From NCBI GenBank assembly GCA_016714785.1, contig JADKCC010000036.1, positions 1-13,506 of the forward strand: 13,506 nucleotides of DNA. Direction: 5' to 3'. Of the stretch, positions 1 through 7,298 are shown in pieces. Source of the stretch: Saprospiraceae bacterium. GTDB lineage: Bacteria; Bacteroidota; Bacteroidia; Chitinophagales; Saprospiraceae. The notes beneath the pieces are model-generated. The model made no database searches. It was not told the DNA's origin and worked only from the letters and a program-made list of their open reading frames with translations. Positions within the stretch are counted from its first letter, which is position 1; every line of letters starts with the position of its first letter. A program made the translations under genes and the position numbers.

Positions 1-885
1 CCCACCGCCCGTGCTACACCTGCAAGAGCGTATCTGTATCCAGCTACATAGGACGAATTGTTCTTTTTGTTGATAGGTCCTTCGGTGGTCACTTCGAGCC
101 CCCGTGATGACACCTGCTTGCACAGTCAGTCTCTCGTTTTTGGGCATTCCCACCCTGAATCCCAAGTCAAAACATCAGAATTGGTACATTACCATATTCC
201 GAAGGAAAAGCAGACCTCAAAAATCAGAACTTCTTTAATAGATTGGTATTTAAGGCACCGACGTTCTCCACCTGTGGTACCTATGGTTGCAAAATGATTG
301 GGATTGGTCACATCTATACCGTCTATGCGCCACAAAACGCCCACTGGAGAATTAATACGTATCACGATGTCATTGCGAGAGTCGTCAGGTACTCACGCCA
401 GCAAAATTGGCTGCCAATCTTGCTGGATCACCTCTGCCACCTGCATATCTATATTGACTTCTTCCATCGGAAATGTCCGTGCACTATCGGTAGCCAGATC
501 ATTGATGGTTTTATTTTTACTGTATGCCTTTATGACTACTTCATCTAGCAGTTTCAGGTCTTCTTCCATGGCTAGACTGGCATACCCTTTGCCAGATGTC
601 ACGACCACATTAGGTACGATAACGTCTTTATAAATCCCACATTAGGATACCTTACTGTATCTTCCATGGCGAGGTCTGACAAGGTATATTGTCCGTTTTC
701 ATCTGTAATAGTGCTTCTCGCTTTCTGAATGGTTCAATAATGCAACAGACGACCAATGAAGGCAGTCTGTGAAAAGACTGTCCAATACTGCACCAAGGAT
801 ATTTTGAAGGTTATTTAAGCAAATCAACAATAGGTGATAAAAATAAAAAAAAATGATTACAGATAAATCCTTGGATGAATTTCAT
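1..885 (-). CDS. TonB-dependent receptor, N-terminal part (partial, frameshifted)
   Basis: Outer-membrane active transporter; only the signal peptide, carboxypeptidase-regulatory-like domain and start of the plug lie in the window, and the gene continues past base 1. The start chosen is the ATG at 885-883, giving a hydrophobic leader (MKFIQGFICN, then FFLFLSPIVDLL). Further in come a DENGQYTLSDLAM stretch (regulatory-like domain), LDEVVIKA (TonB-box-like), NDLATDSARTF, GDPARLAANFAG, DDSRNDIVIR, GVLWRIDGIDVTNPNHFAT and finally EGPINKKNNSSYVAGYRYA. This motif series is typical of a large Bacteroidota receptor family. Reading it needs about eight frame changes; the longest clean piece is 393-608. 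A promoter-like CAAAAGTA (TACTTTTG on the minus strand) sits 22 bases upstream of the ATG. It is divergent from the arsenical operon. The substrate cannot be told from this part. Confidence 0.85.
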
Positions 886-906
886 TGTTTTGATTATGTT
901 GATGTA

Positions 907-933
907 CAAAAGTAACATTTGCAAGTTATCCAA
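907..933 (-). promoter_or_regulatory. Putative Bacteroidota promoter of the left TonB-dependent receptor
   Basis: On the minus strand TACTTTTG (914 to 907) matches the phylum -7 consensus TAnnTTTG. A TTG at 933-931 lies 16 bases upstream as a possible -33 element, slightly closer than usual. The receptor ATG begins at 885, which gives a short leader. Assigned by consensus match only. Confidence 0.5.
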
Positions 934-1075
934 TGAAGTACGTTGATACTGTTGACCTGTATAAAAAAACTGGTTGAATTGTGGAAAAAATGAAATAATA
1001 AGCTTGAGAGAGAACACACTTCACATGTTTGCTTTTTTTGACCAAAACTTATGTAATAAAACCAAAAATAATGTC

Positions 1076-1087
1076 CGTAATATTACG
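1076..1087. promoter_or_regulatory. Perfect 12-bp palindrome in the divergent regulatory region
   Basis: CGTAATATTACG is a perfect palindrome 10 bases before the larger inverted repeat at 1098-1122, between two divergently transcribed units. It could be a second regulator half-site pair or a chance AT-rich palindrome. No similar element is seen before the receptor gene at 4314. Confidence 0.35.
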
Positions 1088-1097
1088 AATATAAATC

Positions 1098-1122
1098 ATT
1101 ATTCGTACATATTGCGAATAAT
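1098..1122 (+). promoter_or_regulatory. Inverted-repeat operator overlapping a -7 box, upstream of the arsenical operon
   Basis: Perfect 8-bp arms ATTATTCG and CGAATAAT flank the 9-base centre TACATATTG. A near-identical element lies at 4215-4238. There the centre is TACATTTG, an exact match to the Bacteroidota -7 consensus TAnnTTTG, so the extra A here may be an indel. The element ends 18 bases before the presumed start of the first operon gene. A palindrome wrapped around the -7 element is the arrangement expected of a repressor such as ArsR; no arsR gene is visible in the window. No convincing -33 element was found. Confidence 0.6.
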
Positions 1123-1140
1123 CAAAATCAACAACACATC

Positions 1141-1378
1141 ATGTTGGGATATAAAATACCGGATCTAGATGTCCTAAATGCAAGACGATTTGCAATAATA
1201 CCATCGAAGCGGTTAACAACCCCGGTATCGAAGCCATTGTCACAAAAGTAGAAGATATCATGGAAATCATGAAATACAAAGTAATTTCTCAACACCCGAA
1301 ATCTCATGATCAATGAAGTGGCCAAAAATCAAAGGTCGAACGGCAGATGTATCTGAAAGAAAAAAAATTATTGTCTAA
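1141..1378 (+). CDS. Small thioredoxin-fold redox-active disulfide protein, ArsE-like (frameshifted)
   Basis: Small cytoplasmic thiol-disulfide protein of the redox-active disulfide protein 2 type, about 78 residues, the normal family length. The composite reading shows GSRCPKCKT with the CxxC site at 1170-1181, then NNTIEAVNN, VTKVEDIMEIMKY, the expected cis-proline TP near 1292-1297, LMINEV and finally KGRTADVSE before the stop at 1376-1378. At least three indels separate these blocks: one just before the CPKC and two between 1290 and 1330. It is the first gene after the operator, and downstream lie ArsF- and ArsG-family genes. In the known ArsEFG system a small thioredoxin-like protein (ArsE) works with ArsF to reduce the nitro group of aromatic arsenicals. 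That role here is inferred from position and fold; a general thioredoxin-like reductant is the alternative. Confidence 0.75.
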
Positions 1379-1431
1379 TCGGAAACGTGTTAATTGTCAA
1401 ATTTTCAAGTATTAAAATATAAAGAATAAAA

Positions 1432-1844
1432 ATGGAAACACAAACACTTGTAAATGAAATTTGTCCCACAACTACACAAAGTTAAGTAGCGGAAGGCGCA
1501 TTATTGGCAGATGTACGCGAATTTAACGAAATTGCAGAGTTGTCTTATGACGTACCCACTTCTTGCATATACCACTCAGTGAATTTGAAACTCGATACAC
1601 AGAAATACCAAAAATCAAAAAGTAGTAATGGTGTGCAGAAGCGGTATGAAGTTTGCGTGTTGCAGGATTTCTTAGTCAATCACGGATATGATCAGCTGTA
1701 AATATGAAACATGGCATTATCAGGTGGGTACAAAAAGGTTTTCCCACCATTGGAGATACTGGCGTTTTGCCCAAAGAAGGTGACTGTTGCTCAAAGCCAG
1801 GATGCTGCCAGATTTTAATTCAGCACGACAACCGAAGAATGTAG
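1432..1844 (+). CDS. Rhodanese-like domain protein with Cys-rich C-terminal tail (interrupted)
   Basis: Single-domain rhodanese, usually a sulfur-carrier or persulfide-forming protein. Visible in order: METQTLVNE start, GALLADVREFNEIAELS (the conserved DVRE strand), LSEFETRYTEIPK, KKVVMVCRSGMK with the catalytic Cys of the active-site loop at 1634-1636, FLVNHGYDQL, and NMKHGIIRWVQKGFPT. After the domain comes an unusual tail, GDCCSKPGCC (1782-1808), with two vicinal Cys pairs. Codon 18 is TAA where the family normally has Trp, and there are frame breaks around 1560-1600, 1655 and 1700. The longest clean piece is 1504-1701. It lies between the ArsE-like and permease genes and is presumably in their operon. 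The tail resembles the Cys-rich ends of ArsM at 7299-8144, which suggests thiophilic metal or As(III) binding (inference). Confidence 0.8.
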
Positions 1845-1933
1845 AATGAAATATCTTTATTCATATTTCTTCATTCGTATTCCAAAGTCTTTTACAATTC
1901 TACATTCGTAATTTTCAATCGTAATTAACAAAA
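1845..1933. other. Short intergenic spacer with repeated ATTCGTA words
   Basis: AT-rich linker between the rhodanese and permease genes. ATTCGTA occurs at 1873-1879 and 1904-1910 and a variant ATCGTAATT at 1918-1926. A related AATTCGTAAT lies in the linker before the ArsG-like gene near 3386-3395. These may be short intergenic repeats of the genome; no paired operator arms and no -7 box were found. Confidence 0.35.
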
Positions 1934-2906
1934 ATGTTCGATTGGTTAGTAAAATTTTGCAGATTGGCTCATTTATACTATCTTTCTCAGATAGGTGCAG
2001 ATACCCGTTTGGGTGTGGCGCCCAATTTTTTTGTCTATGATACCATCAAAATTTTATTTTTGCTTTTTCATCGTCTTTTTGATGGGCATCGTCAATGCCT
2101 ATTTCTCCTATTGACAAATTAAAATTATCTAGCCAGTAATAAACCTTTGGGATGGAATATCTTTTTTGCTTCTATTTTGGGGCCATCACACCATTTTGCT
2201 CTTGCTCCTCAGTTCCATGATTTATTGGTTTTGTGAGAGGTGGCATCCCTTGGGTGTAACATTTTCGTTTTTAATTACTTCACCATTGGTCAATGAGTGT
2301 GGCTGTTGCCATGTTTTTTGGGTATGTTTGCATCAGCCGACCTTGGTCTATGCCATCAGCGGAATATTATTTGGGGACGATAGGCGGATGGTTTCGGGCA
2401 AGATGAAACTCGAACATTTACTATCCGATTGGGTAAAAACATTATTGGCCGACGACCAATTAAAAGCAGAAACCTACGAAGAAGAAAAATAATCTCTAGA
2501 CAGCGATTGCCAGAAATCAATCGCAGTAGCTTGGGAGATTGGGCGTGGGTGTAGTCCTATATGTGATCATCGGAATAGCCACCGGTGCCGCCACGAACGG
2601 ATATGTACCTGAAAATTTCTTTGCTCAATATTTGGGCAGTGGAGCATGGTGGACCGTACCACTTGCTGTAATACTTGTGGTACTGATGTATGCCATAGTT
2701 GCAGGAATCGCACTTGTCATTCAGGTCTTTGTGGCCAAAGGAGTTCCGATTGGTACTGCGATATCCTTTTATGATGCAAATAGTCGGACTTTCATTACTG
2801 TAAGCCACTTTACTAAAAAGTAATGTCCATGAAGTTGATTGGTATTTTTTTGGTACAGTTGCGCCCTTTATTATACTTTCTGATTTTATTTAATATAGTA
2901 TTGTAA
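1934..2906 (+). CDS. Permease of the ArsP_1/DUF318 family (frameshifted)
   Basis: Polytopic inner-membrane permease of about 320 residues, the usual length. The family signature ITPFCSCSSVP is read at 2185-2217. Other blocks are NFFVYDTIKILF, SNKPLGWNIFFASI, LGVTFSFLITSPLVNE, LVYAISGILFG, KLEHLLSDWVK, YVPENFFAQYLGSGAWWT, QVFVAKGVPIGTA and KKVMSMKLIGIF, ending at TAA 2904-2906. About eight indels interrupt it; clean pieces are 1934-2122, 2166-2492 (with a shift inside) and 2539-2823. ArsP in this family exports trivalent methyl and aromatic arsenicals; other members are uncharacterised permeases. Position inside an arsenical operon favours an ArsP-like role. The segment usually read as MYxNAAG in relatives reads MYAIVAG here (2685-2705), so the conserved Asn appears absent; a base error is possible. 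Confidence 0.85.
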
Positions 2907-2953
2907 ATCAATCATATTTTAGAGAAATTTTTATCCAATTATAAATTATTAAA

Positions 2954-3346
2954 ATGAAAACATTAAATTTATCCCATTGTTAAGCATGGTACTTTTTGCT
3001 TTGCTTACAAATGTTGTTAACGCACAAACTAAATCTTCAGTGGCCGCTAAACCTAAGGTGGAAATCATTCAGTTTCACTCGAACACAGATGTGTCACTTG
3101 TCTAAAGATAGAAGAACTCACCAAAAGAAGCCATCAAAATCATACAAAGGAATGGCCTTCAAACCAATTAATATAGACGACGTAAAAATGCAAAAATAGC
3201 TGAAAAATTTGAAGCAGCGGGCACTGCGGTATTTATCTATAATCCCAAGACTGGTAAGAAAAAGATATGACCGACTTCGCATTTATGAATTCAGGTGATA
3301 AACCAAGTTTATTGCTGGACTGAAAAGGGAGATTTCCGCATTTTAA
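2954..3346 (+). CDS. Exported redox protein, ArsF family (frameshifted)
   Basis: About 130 residues. The ATG at 2954 gives MKTLNL and, after one indel, a hydrophobic leader (LSMVLFALLTNVVNA) ending before QTKSS, so it is probably exported. The mature part reads KPKVEIIQFHSNTDVCH, a second Cys close by (TGT at 3092-3094 and 3099-3101), KIEELT, KGMAFK, INIDDVK, IAEKFEAAGTAVFIYNPK, MTDFAFMNSGD, FIAGLKREISAF and a stop at 3344-3346. This matches the family named as nitrophenyl-compound nitroreductase subunit ArsF. The exact spacing of the Cys pair is lost in an indel: CHxC needs two extra bases. It is immediately upstream of the ArsG-like permease, the usual ArsF-ArsG order. The proposed role is supplying electrons for reduction of nitroaromatic arsenicals, by family knowledge only. 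Confidence 0.75.
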
Positions 3347-3403
3347 TTCATGTCTCAACTATTTAAATAGTAATTCCTAATTCAAAATTCGTAATCAATC
3401 TAG

Positions 3404-4107
3404 ATGGAATGGTTAAATAATCTCGCACAAAACAGCGAAACACCAGTCATAGCTGCATTGGCATTAGGATTGCTTACGGCTGTCAGTCCTAATCCTCTTG
3501 CCACCAATATCACTGCAACAGCTACATTGCCAAGACCATCAAGTAAGAAAAAGTCATCCTAAGTGGCTTTTTATATATCTTGGAAGGCTAACTTCACATA
3601 CACGGCGATAAGTGAACTGATCTATTTTGGATTCAGCAAGTTTCAGATTGCCAAATTATTTCAGGGCAATGGAGAGAAATTTCCTGCCTAATTATGATAT
3701 TGATAGGGTTTGTTATGCCAGATGTGATCAAGTTGGATTTTCTGACCAAAGGTAATCTCACAGAAAGTCTTTCTGAACGCTTCAAAGATCGTGGACTTTT
3801 AGGATCTTTTTGTTGGGCGCTATATTTGCGTTGGCGTTTTTGCCCTTACAGTGGAGCTTTGTTTTTTGGTATGTTGATACCGATGACCTTAGCGGCTGAT
3901 GCAGGTCTGCTTCTTGCCTATTGTATTTTCGTTGGGTACAGGCATCCCTGTTATTATATTTGCGTTTGTGATTGCCTATAGTATAGAAAATTAGGTACTT
4001 ACTTCAATGCCATCACGAAGGTAGAAAAGGTCATGCGAGTTGTAGCAGGATTAGCTTTTGTGATCACAGGATTGTACTATTTGAATATTTATTTGAAGGT
4101 GGTGTAG
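3404..4107 (+). CDS. ArsG-family (CcdA-like) aromatic arsenical efflux permease (frameshifted)
   Basis: Inner-membrane protein of about 234 residues related to CcdA/DsbD membrane domains, in the family annotated as aromatic aminobenzylarsenical permease ArsG. The ATG at 3404 gives MEWLNNLAQNSETPVIAALA and then GLLTAVSPNPLATNITATA. Later blocks are KKVILSG, YTAIS, YFGFSKFQIAKLFQGNGEKF, ILIGFV, DVIKLDFLTKGNLTESLSER, LLGAIFAL, CPYSGALFFGMLIP, ADAGLL, IIFAFVIAYSIEN and KVMRVVAGLAFVITGLYYL, ending at TAG 4105-4107. At least five indels occur; the longest clean piece is 3694-3981. In the first motif relatives usually carry Cys (SPCPLATN), but codon 30 here is AAT, Asn (3491-3493); the second Cys, in CPYSG, is retained. 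Last gene of the operon. Confidence 0.8.
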
Positions 4108-4313
4108 TGTATTTCGCACGTGCTATTTTTCATCATATAGTCTCAATTTTCCAAAACTGTTTACATAACTAACTATGATTAGTATTTTCTTAAAAAATAT
4201 AATTATTTAACCCCATCATTCGTACATTTGCGAATAATTGTTTTAATCAATTCGGTCAAGATAAATTGTTATTATAATCATTGACCTTGATCACAACCAT
4301 TAAATAGTTTTTT
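4108..4313. promoter_or_regulatory. Intergenic region and long leader before the second receptor gene
   Basis: 206 AT-rich bases between the ArsG-like gene and the receptor gene. It contains the operator/promoter at 4215-4238, after which about 75 bases precede the ATG at 4314, so the receptor mRNA would have a leader of roughly 80 bases. AATTG and CAATT at 4236-4240 and 4248-4252 could form a weak hairpin. No strong terminator was found after 4107. Confidence 0.4.
4215..4238 (+). promoter_or_regulatory. Second copy of the inverted-repeat operator, wrapped around a -7 box
   Basis: Arms ATCATTCG and CGAATAAT (one mismatch) flank TACATTTG at 4223-4230, an exact TAnnTTTG match to the Bacteroidota -7 element. 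Compared with 1098-1122, the right arm is identical, the left arm differs at one base and the centre is one base shorter. The two copies imply that the receptor at 4314-6524 and the operon from 1141 answer to the same regulator. No clear -33 TTG lies at the usual distance. Confidence 0.65.
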
Positions 4314-6524
4314 ATGTCCCTTCGTTTTACCTTCCTTTATTTTTTATTGTATTTCGTTGTGCTTTGTGGCCAATCCATCACAGGCATCGTCACAGATATC
4401 ATGGGCAAGCCATTAGAAGGTGCAAATGTCATTTTGGGAAGGAACTAACAAAATTGCGGTCACTGATGCAAAAGGTAGCTTCAGTATTGAAGACAAACAG
4501 GAAGGCGATCGTATGCTTATCCTGTCTTCATCGGATTTACTACAGAAAAATTGATGTCAAAACTATCAAACATTGGGAAGTGCAACTCATCGAAGATGCT
4601 ACTCGCTGAAGTCAATATCACTGCCAAAGGATCAGCCACGAGATTTGCGGATGATGTAGCTAAAGTTGAAGTACTTGGTGTTGAGAGATACAGCGAGCTG
4701 CTTGTTGTAGTCTCGCAGGATGTTTTTCTACCAATAGCAATGTAGATGCCAATGTTACCAATGTCGTTACGGATGCCAAAGAATTGCGGATTTTGGGTTT
4801 GTCAGGCGTGTATAATCAAATATTGGTGGATGGTATGCCGTTGATACAAGGATTGGCCTATCCGTATGGTCCAGGTAGTTTTCCGGTACAATGATCGAAA
4901 AATATTTGTTACCAAAGGTGCTAATTCTGTCCTTCAAGGTTTCGAAAGCATCAGTGGGCAAATCAATATGGAATTTCCAAAGCGGAAACTGCTCCTAAAT
5001 TATTCCTAAATGTGTTTGGCAATTCATTCGGTGAGACACAATACAATGCCAATTATATGGTTAAAAAAGCTGGGTGGAGCAATCTGACTGTTGGGCATTT
5101 GACCTTACCTGCATCGATTATTGATAGAGACAAAGACGGATTTAGAGATATCGTTCAGACCAATCGAATTTCTTTTTACAATAGATGGTCTTATGACAAT
5201 CCCGAAAAACCGAAATGGAGGACCGTCATTGCCGCTCGATATCTGAATGAAAATCGGGAAGGTGGGCTCACCAATTTTGATCGAAACATACACCTTGGTA
5301 CTTCGACCGTTTATGGTCAGAATGTACGAATCAATCACGGCGAATTGTACACCAAAACCAATTACATCCTGAATGACAAAGCTTCATTGATATTGCTCAA
5401 TAGTGCATTTGCTCAACATCAAGACAGCTATTTTGGTGTCAAAAAGTACGAAGGCAAGCAGTTTAATTTGACGTCAAGTCTCTACATGGATTATTATTAT
5501 GGTACACAAAACCACAATCTCAAAATAGGTATTAGTCATCGACATAATAAATTACAGGAAGATGTTAGTTTTGTAGAACAATTGCCATTGCTAGATTATG
5601 CAGGAGATACTTGACAAATTATGACATACCAGGTGTCTTTGTGGAAAACAAATGGACGGTATCTAAATTTACATTTCTGACAGGCGTACGGATAGATCAT
5701 TTCGGTAGTTTTGGGTGGAAAGTGACACCTAGGTTACTAGTAAGGGCTGATTTATCTCCCGATACGGACATTAGATTTTCAATAGGAAAAGGATATAGAA
5801 TAGCCCATTTTTTGCAGAAAACGCTAACCTGTTAGCGAGCAACAGAATACTTAGATTATCCAATGAACTTGCACCAGAAGAAGCCATCAATACAGGCCTG
5901 AATTTTGTACAAACATTTCCACCTGAAAGACATCAATGTTACCTTATCGGGAGATGCCTATTTGACCTATTTTCAAAACCAAATCTTCCTGATTTTGATA
6001 AAGAAGTAAATACAGCTATCGTGGATAATTTCTTTGGACAAAGTGTATCCAAGAGTTTTCAGTTGGAAAATAAGTGGGTGTTCTCGCCACAATTTGATGC
6101 AAAAGTAGCTTATAATTACCTAGAAGTATATCGTGTAGTAGAAGGTGTTAAACAGGCTTTACCTTTTGTACCTACCCACAAATGGAGTGCAAACACTTCT
6201 TATTCAGTACCAAATGATGTGTGGCAATTTGACTTGACTTATAGATGGATAGGCAGTAAAAAAATACCTTCCACAGTTAATTATCCTATCCAGTATCAAG
6301 TCCCCGATGTCTCTGAACCTTATCAACAACTAGACTTCCAGATCACTCGTAGATGGAAAGATGTACAGATTTATGGTGGTATAGAAAATATCTTTGATTT
6401 CAGACAAGAATTTCCCATTTTAGGTTATGACCAGCCTTTCGGCCAATATTTTGATCCAGCTTTCAATTGGGGACCTACCAAGGGCAGAGAATTTTATATG
6501 GGTGTGCGATATAGTGTCAATTGA
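4314..6524 (+). CDS. TonB-dependent receptor with Cys-rich plug motif (frameshifted)
   Basis: Outer-membrane TonB-dependent transporter of about 735 residues. The ATG at 4314 gives a signal peptide (MSLRFTFLYFLLYFVVLCGQ), then a carboxypeptidase-regulatory-like domain (SITGIVTDIMGKPLEGANV). The plug contains EIQRAACCSLAGCFSTNSN (Cys codons 4703-4708 and 4721-4723), ELRILGLSGVYNQILVDG, and FVTKGANSVLQGFESISGQ. The barrel is read in long clean pieces at 5012-5614, 5611-5835 and 6021-6524, ending GREFYMGVRYSVN. Around nine indels occur, mostly before 5000 and between 5815 and 6020. It follows the arsenical operon and has its own copy of the operator. The ligand is unknown; uptake of an arsenic- or soft-metal-containing compound is inferred from context and the thiol-rich plug. 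A siderophore or cobalamin-like ligand remains possible. Confidence 0.88.
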
Positions 6525-6580
6525 TAGTATTTGTATCCTTCAACAAAATACGTTAAACGTTAAACAAAATAAAAAAATAA

Positions 6581-6613
6581 TTGTAACCATATTGGGAACG
6601 TTTTATATCTTTG
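6581..6613 (+). promoter_or_regulatory. Putative promoter of the toxin-antitoxin (and arsM) unit
   Basis: TATCTTTG at 6606-6613 matches the Bacteroidota -7 consensus and TTG at 6581-6583 lies 22 bases upstream as a -33 element. Transcription would start at about 6616-6620, at the toxin start, so the message may be leaderless. Just upstream, CGTTAAA is tandemly repeated (6551-6564), a possible antitoxin-binding site. Confidence 0.55.
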
Positions 6614-6621
6614 TAATGTTT

Positions 6622-6939
6622 ATGAGAGTAATAGCAACAAATACTTTAAAAGAATATTGGGAAATGTATCCTAAAGCTGAGCAATCATTGAAAGCTTGGC
6701 TTCAAGAAGTGGGATTGTCTAATTGGCAAAGTCCCCAATCGTTAAAAATGAAATACAGAAATGCATCTATTTTGTCGGGTAAAAGAGTTGTTTTTAATAT
6801 TAATGGAAATAAATATAGATTGCTTGTAGATATAGAATTTCGGTTGAAAATAGTATTTGTTGTATGGTTTGGATCTCATTTAGAATATGATTTAATTGAT
6901 GCAAAAACAATAGCTTATGTTAAAGCCAATAAAGAGTAA
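6622..6939 (+). CDS. higB: HigB-type toxin (RelE superfamily mRNA interferase)
   Basis: Intact 105-residue protein of the HigB toxin family (ribosome-dependent mRNA cleavage in characterised members). Recognisable features: the N-terminal MRVIATNTLKEYWEMYPKAE, a LSNWQSPQSLK segment, YRNASIL, the core KRVVFNINGNKYRLLVDIEF (residues 55-74), and WFGSHLEYDLIDAKTI near the C-terminus with the conserved His, Tyr and Asp. Length is normal for the family. ATG 6622 is preferred because family members begin MRVI; an in-frame ATG at 6616 would add two residues. The antitoxin start overlaps its last 23 bases, the usual toxin-first higBA order. It is unusual in sitting between an arsenical-island receptor and arsM. 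Confidence 0.88.
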   Translation: MRVIATNTLKEYWEMYPKAEQSLKAWLQEVGLSNWQSPQSLKMKYRNASILSGKRVVFNINGNKYRLLVDIEFRLKIVFVVWFGSHLEYDLIDAKTIAYVKANKE

Positions 6940-7291
6940 GGAAGAACATAGTACTTATCTTGCCCGTGCGTACGATCTTATGCAATTAGAATTGACGCCC
7001 AATTCAAAGGAAGCGGACGAATTGGAAGTCATTAGCATTCTAATTGAAGCTTTTGAAAAGGAAAATTTTCCAATCTAGGCCCTAATCCTATACAAGCTAT
7101 CTTGTTTCGACTTGATCAACTTGGAATGACGAGTAGTGATTTGAGTAAAATTGCTAGGATCAAGGAGTAGAACAAGCGAAATATTAAAAGGAAAAAGAAA
7201 ATTGAGCATTGGAATGATCAGAATACTCAATAAACAACTGGGAATATCAGCTCAAACACTCATTAAAGATTATGATCTTGTAAACAAATAA
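6917..7291 (+). CDS. higA: HigA-type antitoxin with XRE helix-turn-helix (frameshifted)
   Basis: Antitoxin partner of about 124 residues. The first frame from ATG 6917 reads MLKPIKSKEEHSTYLARAYD, then ELTPNSKEADELEVISILIE and AFEKENFPI, and hits TAG at 7076. A one-base shift continues as GPNPIQAILFRLDQLGMTSS and DLSKI. A second shift near 7160 restores SRSRTSEILKGKRKLSIGMI and RILNKQLGISAQTLIKDYD, ending at TAA 7289-7291. The SSDLSKI to LKGKRKLS stretch is the helix-turn-helix that in HigA proteins binds the operon promoter. It overlaps higB by 23 bases and ends 7 bases before arsM. If the two indels are real, the toxin would lack a functional antitoxin, so sequence error is more likely. Confidence 0.82.
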
Positions 7292-7298
7292 TAAATCC

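Noticed and set aside
974..1168. Plus-strand open frame of 64 codons across the divergent control region
   Set aside because: It overlaps the operator and palindrome, has low-complexity composition, and shows no recognisable motif.
1128..1325. Minus-strand open frame of 65 codons opposite the small thioredoxin-like gene
   Set aside because: It is a shadow of the plus-strand gene, whose CPKC, VEDIMEIMKY and KGRTADVSE blocks are clear.
1483..1485. In-frame TAA in the rhodanese gene as possible stop-codon recoding
   Set aside because: The position corresponds to a Trp in relatives and the gene has several other frame breaks; TAA recoding is not expected in this phylum, so a base error is simpler.
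5605..5620. Overlapping frames at the receptor break (one frame ending in TGA, the next beginning) as programmed frameshifting
   Set aside because: No slippery heptamer is visible, and a single missing base restores a continuous receptor sequence, as at the many other breaks.
6551..6565. Tandem CGTTAAA repeat as a CRISPR or mobile-element end
   Set aside because: Only two short units; better explained as a possible antitoxin-binding site or chance.
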